Translations under genes and position numbers: made by a program | Assembly (NCBI GenBank): GCA_020310875.1 | Contig: CM035438.1 | Span: 95,988,205 to 96,052,204 of the forward strand | Source of the DNA: Ceratopteris richardii | Taxonomy: Eukaryota > Streptophyta > Polypodiopsida > Polypodiales > Pteridaceae | Direction of reading: 5' to 3' | DNA length: 64,000 nt | In this document: positions 11,862 to 21,797 of the stretch, one piece after another | How positions within the stretch are numbered: the first letter of the stretch is position 1 | Layout: each line of letters begins with the position of its first letter | Notes under the pieces: generated by a model | What the model was told of the DNA's origin: nothing | What the model saw: the letters and a program-made list of their open reading frames with translations, nothing else | Databases searched by the model: none

Positions 11862-12572
11862 TGTACTTGAGCCAAGATAACTGAAGGACTTGTGCCAATG
11901 AGACTATACCTCAATTGCCACACAAGTGCATATAGTGGGATCTTTAACACACATTTAAATGTCAATCCTAAGGAACGACTTACCAAGTGTATGAAGACTT
12001 GTGCACACGTGATGGATAATGAAGTGGTTTAGCTAGCATGCATGAGAAAAGACTACTACCTCTCACACTCTTTGAAATACTAAAAGTGTTTGCCGCAAGC
12101 CTCTTACAGCAGTTTTGGTATTTTGAGGTTTTCTCCCAGCCCAGGACTCCGAATATAGGCAATAGGGTACTCGTTTCGAAGCTCTCGACGAAACGCATCC
12201 AACGGTCATGGTTTCACTCAATTCTGACCACTCTGCTTTTTTGAGGCAAACTCGAAAATTCTGAAGAGCTCCTTCTTCACAATGGCAAGAGTTTTTTACA
12301 AAGAGTCACAAAGTGACTTATATACATGAGCCCTAAGTTTGGTCCTTTCACACAAGAGACCGGCACTTTATTCACTAAGAGACTAATTTCCTACTATTGT
12401 ACATGGGTAATCTCTACTCTTCCGTGGGGATGCATCTAGAGGACTCCTCTAGTGCATTTACAATGGAAATATATTACAAGAATGAATATAATACAAAAGT
12501 TTGATGTCCAAATCAAAAAAATTTTGGGGCCCGTCTTTTTCTCTGCTTCGTGCGCTCTTTAGCTCTGCAACA
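11862..12572 (-). repeat. Family 1 LTR shared by A (5' LTR) and D (3' LTR), 711 bp
   Basis: Plus-strand edges are TGTACTTG and CTGCAACA, giving TG...CA ends. Its left side adjoins a primer site and its right side adjoins a polypurine tract, so one LTR sits between two internal regions. It is homologous along much of its length to the 892-bp LTRs of element B (for example GCATCTAGAGGACTCCTCTAG and TTTTGGGGCCCGTC) but is shorter and diverged. A sense-strand TATATAAG box is at 12317-12324. Confidence 0.85.
12317..12324 (-). promoter_or_regulatory. TATA box of the A/D LTR
   Basis: Sense strand TATATAAG, in the position equivalent to the TATA boxes of both element B LTRs. It is likely the core promoter for element A transcripts. 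Confidence 0.55.
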
Positions 12573-13084
12573 CTTTCCCCCTCTTCGTCTCTGTCGTCCC
12601 TTGACAGACTTTGCTTCCCGCACGCATCCAGTGGTCAGTGTTGTCTGTAGTTAAACAGACATGCAGATTTGATGGCCTTCTTGATTCAAACTCTACTACT
12701 CGAGAGCCTGTTGCACTTGTCTTGCCTGTTGACTTGGGTTGCCACGCACACCACCAGTGACTAGGAATGTGCTGTTCTTAGTCACCCTCTTAAACTTTTC
12801 AGCCTCTACCCCTTTCTAACTTTTGGTCCTCTGATTTGTCTTGGTTGCACACATCTGACCCTGTTGTATTGCTTTGAGGCTGTTTGCTTTTTTCCACCGT
12901 GCATGACCTAGATGTTTTGCCTTTTTGCCTGATGCGTGCCCCTGCGGGGCTCTGTGCAGAGATGGGTGTTGCGCCCCTGCGGGGCTTCTTGCAGAGATGT
13001 ATCTTTGGATATTTCTTTTTAGTGAAACTGCTTCTTTCGTTGTCTTCTTCTTTTCTTCTTCTTACTTGACTCTCCCTCAACACC
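12573..13084 (-). mobile_element. Element D: 3' internal remnant of a family 1 gypsy element
   Basis: This segment aligns with 33367-33838 of element B: polypurine tract (12573-12586, sense GAAGAGGGGGAAAG), 3' UTR and the last codons of ORF2. The residual ORF2 tail at 13019-13078 is very basic (SSKKKKRRRQRKKQFH), like the tail of B. The remainder of D is gone; at about 13080-13085 the sequence switches to copia. The 3' UTR carries a 30-bp near-tandem duplication of a GCCCCTGCGGGGC hairpin (about 12941-12999) that is single in B. Confidence 0.8.
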
Positions 13085-14102
13085 AACATTACCTTGAATC
13101 TTCAATGTGAACAATCTTCCTTCTTTCTTCCCTGAAACAATTTGTTTATACCCATTGCTAGGGTCTTCCACAAAAACTCCTTCATTAGTGAACCTAACTT
13201 CATAACATTTTTCAACAATTTGTCCTACACTTATCAGATTCTTTGGAATTGTAGGAACATACAACACCTTACTCAAGAGAGTACTTCCATCCTTGTCCTT
13301 CACTAATCCAATTGACTTCACATTGTGCATTGTATTATCACCTATTTGAACTACATGATTAGTTACCTTATTTTCCAAATCAGTCATTAATGCTATGTTG
13401 CCACTCAGGTGATTGCTACACCCTGAGTCAATGTAGAAGACTCTTTGGTATTCACTTTACCTTTCACAAGTTGCATTCATAATCAATGTTGAATCCTCCT
13501 TTTGATCTGAAGCATAATTGTAGTACGCATTGTTGTATTGTTGCCTTTGGAATCCTCTACCTACATTTCTTCCAAAATAACCTCTACTACCTCTACCTCT
13601 GAAATTACCTCTTTGATTTCTGCCACCTCTTCCTCTTGAATTAAAGTTTTGATTATATCCACCACTATTATGAGTATTATGCCAACAATCATGAGCTTTG
13701 CCACCTCCTCTTCCTCTTAGGAAGTTAGCTTGGCTAGTTGTACCTTCATCTTCATTTGCTAGTTGCTTCCCTTTGCTATCCTTCTCTTTATCCTTTGAAT
13801 ACATTGATTGACCTCCACTCTTATCACTTTTACGTTTGACATCCTGCTCAAAGGTTAGCATGTGTCCTAGCAACTGATTCAAATGAGGAGTAAAATGATC
13901 TAGTGATAATTCAATAGACAAAATGAATGGTTTCCATTTGTCATCACCTCTCAAACCTGTGAGGATTTGCCTTCCCAATTTATCCTCCTCAATATCTTCA
14001 TCAACTGCTCCTAATGCATCTGCAATGTCCTTCATCCTTGTTACATAATCTGAAATGGATTGAGAGGCCTTCTTCTTGAATGTGGTAAACTCTGCCCACA
14101 AG
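13085..14102 (-). pseudogene. Copia fragment G: gag C-terminal part, protease and start of gag-pre-integrase
   Basis: A single frame with one TAA stop at 13457-13459. It encodes a UBN2-type gag (SISDYVTRMKDIADALGAV, RQILTGLRGDDKWKPF), an RG-rich stretch with a decayed zinc knuckle (KAHDCWHN), the copia protease site FYIDSGCSNHLSG, then YVPTIPKNLISVG and RLFTLKIQGNVG. The last part overlaps in content with element F (51430-51866), so G is a separate copia copy. It is fused at the left to gypsy D inside an open frame (13019-13387) and at the right to the F LTR at 14103. Confidence 0.82.
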
Positions 14103-14900
14103 GATGCACAGATCTTCAGACTATCTTTGTGCAATCCTATCAACCATTAGTTCATCAAAAGAATCATTAAAACTTTAATTTGATCCTTAAGATAAAAAAT
14201 ATGTCAGAAACTGTCTTTCTGAACAAGCGACTTTGACATAGGTAACTTCTAAGGTTGATTTCTCACAACACAGATCCCATTTTGCTAAATTCTTTTAGAC
14301 ATAGCTTCCTTATCTTCTAACTTAGATTTTGAATGCTCACTCATCAAAAACTTTACACTGTGCACTGAGATCTAAGCAAAACATTGACACAAAAAAGTGT
14401 GCGACTCTGAGAGATCATGTGCAGATTTTACATACACATGTTCCTATTGATTATAGTCACAACAGAAGAAGAATTAGACCATGAAACCTTGAACATAGCT
14501 TCATTAGCTTCTAGATTATATGTGTACAAAAGGATTTCTGATCCACATGATCAGACTGAGAGAAATCTACGAAATACTCGTCGCTATTTTCTGAAGATGA
14601 CTCTTCTCACATCTATCTCTATGACACTTGTCTTCTAATGACTCACACATATTTATTTACATCATTGACTTATATACTTATGGTTCTAGACTTATTCTGA
14701 ATCTATTACGTTACTCCTTATCATCCTAAGGATTATCTATACTCATATTACAAGAATTTCCAATTGTAATATACATATGTATACATGCTTCACTTCTGAG
14801 ATCTCTTCACTTCCTCAAGTGGCTTCTTGAATTTCAATCTGATCATTGACATGCTTCAAGCTCTTTGTAATCATCAATTTGTGATTGCTTTGTTCCATCA
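14103..14900 (-). repeat. Truncated 3' LTR of copia element F
   Basis: From 14103 it matches the 5' LTR from 63542 onward; the first 212 bp (plus-strand sense, 63330-63541) are missing where fragment G is joined. The right edge CCATCA is followed by the polypurine tract at 14901-14910. Confidence 0.8.
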
Positions 14901-14911
14901 GCTCCCCCTCA
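14901..14911 (-). other. Polypurine tract of copia F, overlapping the pol stop codon
   Basis: Sense strand TGAGGGGGAGC directly before the LTR. The first three bases are the TGA stop of the RNase H frame, so the gene ends exactly at the plus-strand primer. Confidence 0.75.
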
Positions 14912-15781
14912 ATAACTAATTGTGATTATTCCATTCTTCTTCACTCTTGCCATCTCCTTGAATCTTTGTAGCTTAGGTCCATCCAAGCTTTTTGTTAACA
15001 TATCTGCAACTTGTTCTTTTGTTGGAGTATACATCACTTCAATCTCTTTATCAAGTAACTTTTCTCTCAAGAAATGATATTGAATCTCTATATGCTTAGT
15101 CTTGGCATGAAAAACAGGGTTAGCTGCCAAATACAATGAACTCATATTATCTCCAAGAATAATTGGAGTACTCTGATCAGTTCCAAAACTCTTCAACAAG
15201 GTCTTTAACCATATTACTTCTTTTGCAGCCTCTAGCATTCCTTTATAATCAGCTTCTGTAGATGACAAAGCAACTGTATGTTGCTTCTTTGAGCACCAAT
15301 AAACTAATTTATCTCCAATATAATAGAGATACCCATGAGTAGATCTTCTATCATCTGAATCACCTGCCCAATCTGCATCACTAAACACTGTGATTCTTGT
15401 ATTAGAAGTAAATCCATAATACAGACCTTCACTTAGGGTTCCTTTGATATATCTGAGTACCCTTTGAGCTGCAATCCAATGAGTCTTCTTTGGACAATGC
15501 ATGAATTGTGATAACACACCTACTACATATGATAGATCTGGCCTTGTCAAGGTAGCATAGATTAAACTACCTACCAAAATCTGATATTTCTTCATGTCAT
15601 TAAACTCTTCACCTCCATACCTGCTCAACTTATGATTTACCTCCAATGGTGTGGTTGAAGGCTTGCAATCCTCCATGTTGAACTTGACCAGAAGATTCTT
15701 CAAGTACCTCTCTTGTGTAACATATACTCCATGTTGAGTATATACAATCTGCATTCCTAAGAAATAAGATAAGTTTCCCAA
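14909..15781 (-). pseudogene. Copia F: RT thumb/connection and RNase H
   Basis: 290-codon open stretch in the same frame as the RT piece upstream. It begins with the copia hallmark LGNLSYFLGMQI and runs through the KPSTTPLEVNHKLSRY region. RNase H has VFSDADWAGD, LSSTEADYKGM, DNMSSLYLAANPVFH and KHIEIQYHFLRE, covering the acidic active-site residues. The C-terminal copia motif VADMLTKSL is present. The stretch itself is intact; it counts as a pseudogene because the polyprotein is broken elsewhere. Confidence 0.88.
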
Positions 15782-16399
15782 ATCACTTATCTTAAACTCC
15801 TCTATTTGTTTCGTAAGCTCATTGATTCCTTGAGCATCTATACCTGTGAAAATAATATCATCAACATAAGTTCACATGTATATGTATGCATTTTCACTTG
15901 CCTTCACTAGCAAGCTACTATCTGCCTTTGATGCTTGAAATCCACATTCATTCAAGAACTTAACAAGCCTATAATTCCATGCTCTTGGGGCCTGCTTCAA
16001 CCCATACAAAGCTCTCTTGAGCTTACACACATAGTCTGATCTAATTGAATCCATGAAACCTTCTGGTTGCTCCATATATACTTCATCTACAATATATCCA
16101 TTCAAGAATGCATTCTTCACATCTAATTGTGATAACTTACATCCTTTACAAGCATCAATAGCAATCAATGATCTAATTGTAGACATCTTAGCAACAGGAC
16201 TAAAGGTTTCATCATAATCTACTCCATAAGTTTGAGCATAACCTTTGACCACAAGTCTAGCCTTGTATCTAGACACCTTACCATCTGCAAACCTTTTTGT
16301 TTTATACACCCACTTACATCCAATGACTTTCTGATTCTTTGGTCTTGGCACCAACTCCCATTTTTCATTTTCAAGTAGAGCATCATACTCTTCTTGCAT
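15782..16399 (-). pseudogene. Copia F: reverse transcriptase fingers and palm
   Basis: Standard plant copia RT: EYDALLENEKWELVP, IGCKWVYKTK, KARLVVKGYAQ, YDETFSPVAKMSTIR, QLDVKNAFLNG, VYMEQPEGF and LYGLKQAPRAWN. The first open part (15872-16399) ends in a TGA at 15872-15874; the same frame then gives TYVDDIIFTG, with the YVDD catalytic motif near 15852-15863, and runs into the next piece. The upstream frame (16400-16437) is shifted, so an indel lies near the RT start. Confidence 0.87.
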
Positions 16400-16673
16400 T
16401 GCCTTCTCCCAATTCTATTTACCTTTAGCTTCTTCATATGTGATTGGATCCTCTTCTGTCTTCACAATGTAAGCATAATATTTTGTTGTTAAAAAAGATG
16501 TATCATAGCTATACCTGATAGGCTCTTTTCTTTCCTTGAGGATCTTCTGACCTCTTCACTTCTTGAACTCTCAGCCACATTTGATTCTGGATCAAACCTT
16601 GGCCCATCTTCAACATAATCGTGCAATTTACTTTTAATATAATCAACATCATCAATATCTTCATCATACACAT
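16400..16673 (-). pseudogene. Copia F: linker between integrase and RT
   Basis: Acidic then basic low-conservation linker (DEDIDDVDYIKSKLHDYVED, then RSEEVRRSSRKEKSLSG) in a different frame from the RT piece. At least one frameshift separates it from the integrase piece and another from RT. Such linkers are normal in copia polyproteins and carry no catalytic motif. Confidence 0.6.
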
Positions 16674-16988
16674 TTACTCTTGCCTTCCCTTTCCTTTGTC
16701 ACCTGCATAATCATTTGTTGACCCTGTATACCATGTTCTTTGCTCATCAAATGTAACATCTTTGGTAATAAGAAATTGCTTTCTGGATGGACTCCACAAT
16801 CTGTAACCCATCTGTCTATCATCATACCCAATAAACACATACTTCTCTCCTTTGGGTTCTAGCTTATGTCTCAATTGTGAAGGAACATAAGCATATGCTA
16901 AACATCCAAATACTTTACAATGATCAGGAGTAGGTCTCTTACCCCACCATGCTTCATAAGGAGTTCTTCCATCCAAAGCTTTACAAGG
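16674..16988 (-). pseudogene. Copia F: integrase C-terminal part, cut by element C
   Basis: Contains the copia integrase end motif DGRTPYEAWWGKRPTP followed by FGCLAYAYVP and FIGYDDRQMGYRLW. The reading continues from the piece at 50784-50947 (YLWAEAINTTTYLVNRLPC) when element C and one CAAGG duplicate are taken out, which shows that both pieces come from one gene. Confidence 0.85.
16984..16988. repeat. Target site duplication of element C, left copy
   Basis: CAAGG directly before the LTR edge TGTAGCTC; the second copy is at 50779-50783. It falls inside the copia integrase gene. Confidence 0.9.
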
Positions 16989-17103
16989 TGTAGCTCAGTG
17001 ATGAGTAGCACCTCCTTTAATGTCAATCCGGGAAGACGTGAGGATGGTATGAAGACCTCGAGCAAGTGGAGGCACAAGTGCGTGAGTGAGAAGCACACAA
17101 GCA

Positions 17104-17135
17104 TGCACACACATACACACACACGCGCACACACG
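17104..17135. repeat. (CA)n-rich microsatellite in the C LTR
   Basis: Run of CA dinucleotides broken by TG, TA and CGCG. The same tract is in the 5' LTR (50210-50241) and the E LTR (51981-52014), so it is a fixed LTR component. Confidence 0.8.
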
Positions 17136-17240
17136 GCAAGACAAAGTGTGTGACGCAATGGAGTTCTTAGTTTACTTTCAAAAAGCTCTTACAAGTTCAT
17201 TTCAATTACAATCTACCCCCAAAAATGAGCTCTCTAGCTC

Positions 17241-17248
17241 CTTTTATA
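17241..17248 (-). promoter_or_regulatory. TATA box of the C 3' LTR
   Basis: Sense strand TATAAAAG, at the same LTR offset as in the 5' LTR of C and the LTR of E. Confidence 0.5.
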
Positions 17249-17560
17249 GTTTTTGACTAGCTTTGGCCCTGTTCAGACCTAGTGTCCGGCCTAGTAAAAA
17301 ATTAGGTTCCAGGGCTTATTTGAGGGCTCAAACGAGATCTAAAAAATACGAAAATTGGCAAGTAGATACTTCTAAAGCTCCTCAAGCTCAAGGACTCCTT
17401 GGCTTGCACAAAATGGAGCTACAAAAATATGAAATGGTATTTACAATGGTGTTTAGTGATGAGAATCACTTTTAATTGGTGTAGGGGTTTTTGAAAATTA
17501 AAGGGTTGCCTTAGTGCTAGATTTGCGTGAATGCTCATACTTGCTTCTTCATGAAGAAAA

Positions 17561-20500
17561 TTATTGGCCTACTTGCCAGATCTTCTTTGATTGCCATGTC
17601 TGCCTGTGCTGTCCCTTCGCTCTGACTCTCTTCGTCTTGTGGCTCCTTCGGTTCCCTGACTGCTGCCAACACCCCCTCCCCCCCCCACTGTCGCGTCTGT
17701 CGCCCCTGACAGACCCTTGTCTAGAGGATTTTTGAACATAGTATTGGACGACATCGGAGGCTAGGTGGTGTTCTTCGAGTCGCAAGCCGCGTGCTAGATC
17801 TGTGAGCAATTCATCCCAATTCACAGGTCCTGGAACATCTGGATGAGGCACCCTCAATTGTTCTGAGTAAATAGTTCTCTCCACAGCAAATAATTGGAGG
17901 AGATGTGATGGTCTGGGTATAAAGATTTCGGAGTGATATTCCCAGAATCCTGTGATGAACATCTCCTCAAATGTCTGTTTAAAGCAGGCTGGTAGGTATT
18001 TGATTCTGGCATGCCAAGCATAAATTACTTCAATTGATGGGGTGGTACTCATATCGTACACTAGATCTTGGTTTCCTGTCACAAAGCCTGCACCTGAGAA
18101 GTGAGGGTCCTTAATGTTCTTAAACGTCCTGAAAGTGATCAGCATTAATTCAAATATTTTCATACACATCTGGGCCATCACATCAGGATTATTGCGTAGC
18201 CGAGTACTTCAGTGACGGATTGTAGAAATCATGTAGTTGACCGTGGGGGGTCCTCGTGGAGGTGCCAGATAAACATAATTCAGCCATTTTGCACAGGCTT
18301 TGATGTCTCTGACGGCAATGGTGAATTCAGGCCAGGTGCGTCGTCGAAGAACTGGAATGTAACAAGGATTATATTTAATAAACAACGGCATATTATTCCA
18401 GGTTCGGACCATTTCACGATACGTTTCTAAAAGCCTGATTCTCCAGGTGGGTTGATGGATGGACCCACGCTAAGCACTTTCCGGTATATCATCTGGACCA
18501 AATTGTGTAGCAAATGTAGGAGGCTTGCCGCATTGTCGTTGAATCTCAGCGTTGTAGTCGGCCAGAAGTATGCAGTATGGCACATATTGGTCATTATTGG
18601 TGCCGATCCATCTATGATGAGACATGCTTCTGAAATATTCTGACTTTATGACAGTTTCTTCTAAGTTCGCTAGTGATTGGATCTGAATGGCCACCCGTTC
18701 TTCGTGGGTGTTCGCTGTCCTTTCCAATGTCTGAAGCCACTCGGGTGCTTCCACTTCCAATGTGTCTAGTCCCTCTGAGGTTCGTCGCCCGCCTGGCATT
18801 GGCATAGGAACATACGGTTCCTCGTATGAATCATCTACCTCAATAGGGACCAACTCTTCTTGCTCTGGTTCTACCACTGGAGATGGCTGCCTCTCGTATG
18901 TCAGTAACCTCTGCTGTAATTCTGCTACCTGCTCAGTTAAGGCCTTTACTTTGTCTGAGGTGGAGGTTGATGGGACACTCTTCGGTTGTTCTTCCTATTC
19001 CTTAAGTCTGCTCTGAAGTGTGTCACGTTCTCTTTCCAAGTCATCATGGGCTTCCAGGAGATCTGCATAGCTTTCCAAAATGGTTTTCATCGTCTCCGTG
19101 GGAACTGCTTTGAACTGCTCTGGATCTATCTCGTGAGGGGAGCCTTCCATTGCCGCTTCCAGATTCTCTTCATTTTGTTTTTGCAGTCTTTTGTTCTCTT
19201 CCAGTGCTGTGGCCATATGTTTCCGGAGTAACGCCAAGTTACGTCTGACTCGTAGGTTATCGGCCTGGTATACTTCGAGCAAGGCTTCTATTTGTTTGAC
19301 GCCTGATTCTGTCGATGGTTGTGGTGCCTCCAATAGTGTTTGGTGAGCCTGCTCAAGCGTTGTGTAGCGTTGATTCACTTCTGCATTTTCCTCTTGTAGA
19401 ATGTGAAATTGCCTTTGTAAGTTCTGATGGTGTGTCGTCAGTTGTTGATACCGGCCGTCCAGAGCTCTGTACTCATTCTGAAGCTGATATACACATTGAT
19501 TTAATGCTAAAAATATGCTATTTACATTAAATGATGCTGGGAGGGGTGAAGATGCAGGGGGAGTGGGGGCGGGAATGGGAGTTGTGAATGATGTGGATGC
19601 AAGTGGAGATGTGGGTGGAGGGGGTATGGGAGATGAAGGTGGCATGGGGGGAGGGAGCGGTGTTGTGGCAGGAGATGTTTCCATAGTGTCAATTGTTTGA
19701 GTGACAGTGTAGATGGGGATCGTGGGTGGAGTGGATGTGACGTCAGTGAAAAGAGTGGTGAAAGTGGGCATGGTGACTCCCCCGAATTGGATTCCCGGAG
19801 AGAGTGGGATACCCATGACAATGGTGGTGGTAGTGGACGTGGTGGTGCTAGTGTCATGTGGTGGAGTGAATTGTGTAGTGCGAGGTGGGGATGGTGGTGA
19901 CAGTGGTGCTTCCTGCTGTTCGTCTACTTGCGTTGTCTCTCTTGGTGCTGATACATTGATATGAATTTGTTTCCCGGACCTCCTGGGACGAACGGGAACC
20001 CTCTTCTCAAATCTGTGAATGTAAGCCATTGCCTCATGGATGGCCTCATCCACTCCTACGGCGTCGGCATGAAGGTTTATGGACTCAATGAACAAATCGT
20101 CCACACCCTCCTCAGCTAGCAACTGGTTCATGAGTTTCTTGCCCGATTCCAGTGACATCTTATGCTGTTCTTGAACTAGTTGCATGGTTCGATATAGTCT
20201 TTTGCATTGTGCCGAATACGCAGGGGCACTTGCCAGCTCTGAAAGCTCGTCATATTCTTGTTCCTCGTAGGCTTCTTCTTCTTGTTCTATCTCTTGTTCC
20301 TCGATGTCGACTTCTACCACTTCTGGTCGGGTGGGGGCTGCTGTTGTTGTCTGGGGTTGTGGTTCCTGAGCACGTTCTGTTTCCGTCTCGAGATTAGAAT
20401 CATAGATCAGTCGGGCTACTTCTTCATCCGTGAGATCATTTAGAGTAAAACCCTGTGGGAATTCCAGATCTGATGGGACGGGTGGAAATACCAGATTAGG

Positions 20501-21592
20501 TCCATCTGTGCTTGGTCTTGGTAGCTGGATTGTGAATGGCCTAACGCGTCGTGTCTGGGGAGGGGTAATTTCTGGTGTAGTGGTGGCTCCCCTAGGTTGA
20601 GCACAGGGTAATTGTACTCCCCCCCTCATCTTCTTTGATGGGGGACCTGCTACTGATAGTCTTCTCTGGAATTCCTGGGCGCGGGGCCATATGAGTGCCC
20701 GCTGAATAGGCATGTCATAGGCCAGACATCGGTAGATTATCTTTGTTAGAGCGCAACATCCATGAAGCACATTTTTCTGCTTCTTGTTCCACCTTTGATG
20801 GGCTAGGTGGATCTGATCTATGATCCAATGTGGCACATTGATGGGAAGGCCTTCCGTCTCTGCCAGATACAAGCTGAACCATATTTTCTTTGGGGGCATT
20901 GTGAATCTTTCCTGGGCGGGGAAAGCAAAATGTTGCATGACGGTCCGCAGGTGAAGCGCAATGGTAGGTGTCATGGCTACCATATCCTTCAGCTTATTAA
21001 GATCTTTGTGTTTCATTCGTCCTGGAACCATGGTTTCCTTTTCAGTGGGGATGTGCATGCCATACATGCCCAACGCTTCTCGTACCAGATTAAGGGTCAG
21101 CTTGAATCTTTTAAGCTCATGACCCGGCAGCAGTGAGGGTAACACAAAGGTGCTGTCGCCTCCCTTGGCCCTGCTTGGCGTGATGGTACTGATAAGATAT
21201 GAACATCATAAAAAATCCGGCTTTGGTAAGTGGGCCCTGAAATAACTGTCCACACCGGCTTTGGTCCAAACTGATCGCATGACTTCGGCGTTTTGATAGC
21301 TTTCAAACTCGCGCGTGAAAAAGTGGTAACGTCCCCATTTACCATTAAATTCTAATTCAGCTTCCCAGAAATAGGTTCCATCGCCCAATGGTCCAGCGAC
21401 ATCACTGAACCAGTGAGCGTGTTTACCTACTTGAGAAGTGTGCCCTTGAGAAGGATCCTGAATGGGGAGCACATGCACGGCTTGAAGTTCTTGCGGCCTT
21501 GCGGTGAGATGTGGCTCGAGGAGGAGTGTTTCTATGTCCACAATCTGTGCACCATATCCGGCTTGAGAACTGGCACCTCTTGCTTCTGCCAT
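17561..21592 (-). pseudogene. ORF2 of element C (family 2 accessory protein), four in-frame stops
   Basis: Starts at the ATG at 21592 (MAEARGASS), downstream of a 3' splice-site-like CTCACAG. One frame is kept throughout but stops fall at 21206, 18995, 18470 and 18209. N-terminal domain: VWTKAGVDSYFRAHLPKPDF, MQHFAFPAQERFTMPPKK and HGCCALTKIIYRCLAYDM. The middle is Pro/Thr/Ser-rich, then coiled coil. The C-terminal domain has QTFEEMFITGFWEYHSEIFI, matching QTFEEAFFTGFFEIDSEVFL of the family 1 ORF2. The family's basic RRRESERR tail is out of frame because the C-rich polypurine tract differs in length from that of E. No membrane segment; function unknown. Confidence 0.8.
17672..17686 (-). other. 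Polypurine tract of element C
   Basis: Sense strand is nine G, one A, five G, directly before the 3' LTR. It lies inside the ORF2 reading frame, so ORF2 codes across the plus-strand primer. Confidence 0.8.
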
Positions 21593-21797
21593 GGCCCTGC
21601 TTGCTGGTTGGTTCTGTGAGAATATAGAACCACGTGTTAACATCGTAATGGACAGAATAAATCCGTTGTTGTCGTCGTTACAACATTAACATGAGGTAGA
21701 TGGTGAGTTAGTGGTTAGTAAGTGCACGAAGACAGTGTGTGTAGTTAATGCTTGGGTAGTCCTAGGAGACTAACGCAGTTAGTAAGTGGGAATGAAT
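21593..21797 (-). promoter_or_regulatory. Gag-pol/ORF2 spacer of element C with predicted 3' splice site
   Basis: A short spacer of about 200 bp. On the sense strand TGTTAAC is followed by TCTATATTCTCACAG (21614-21628), a pyrimidine-rich acceptor-like site 21 nt before the ORF2 ATG at 21592. The TCTATATT core is identical to that before ORF2 in elements A and B although the surrounding spacer is not alignable. Confidence 0.4.

Larger units (their letters stand above)
1..12572 (-). mobile_element. Element A: Ty3/gypsy retrotransposon, family 1, 3' end outside window
   Basis: Minus-strand order is LTR (12572-11862), tRNA-Asp-type primer site (11853-11836), repeat-rich leader, gag-pol (10403-1083), spacer, then ORF2 running off the window at base 1. 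It is collinear with the intact element B (32475-49403) and most proteins match closely, so it belongs to the same family, but its LTR is clearly diverged from B's. Gag-pol keeps one frame for about 9.3 kb and is interrupted only by stop codons. Only one LTR is visible, so neither age nor target duplication can be read. The 5' LTR directly adjoins the 3' end of another family 1 copy (D). Confidence 0.93.
16989..17671 (-). repeat. 3' LTR of element C, 683 bp
   Basis: Plus-strand edges TGTAGCTCAG and CTGCCAACA. It carries a CA-rich microsatellite (17104-17135) and a sense TATAAAAG box (17241-17248). Its last 100 bp (about 17569-17671) hold a potential basic C-terminal extension of ORF2. Confidence 0.92.

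Noticed and set aside
16898..17158. VCVCVC-rich frame in the C LTR (also at 50059 and 51842)
   Set aside because: Translation of the CA/TG microsatellite; no coding signal.
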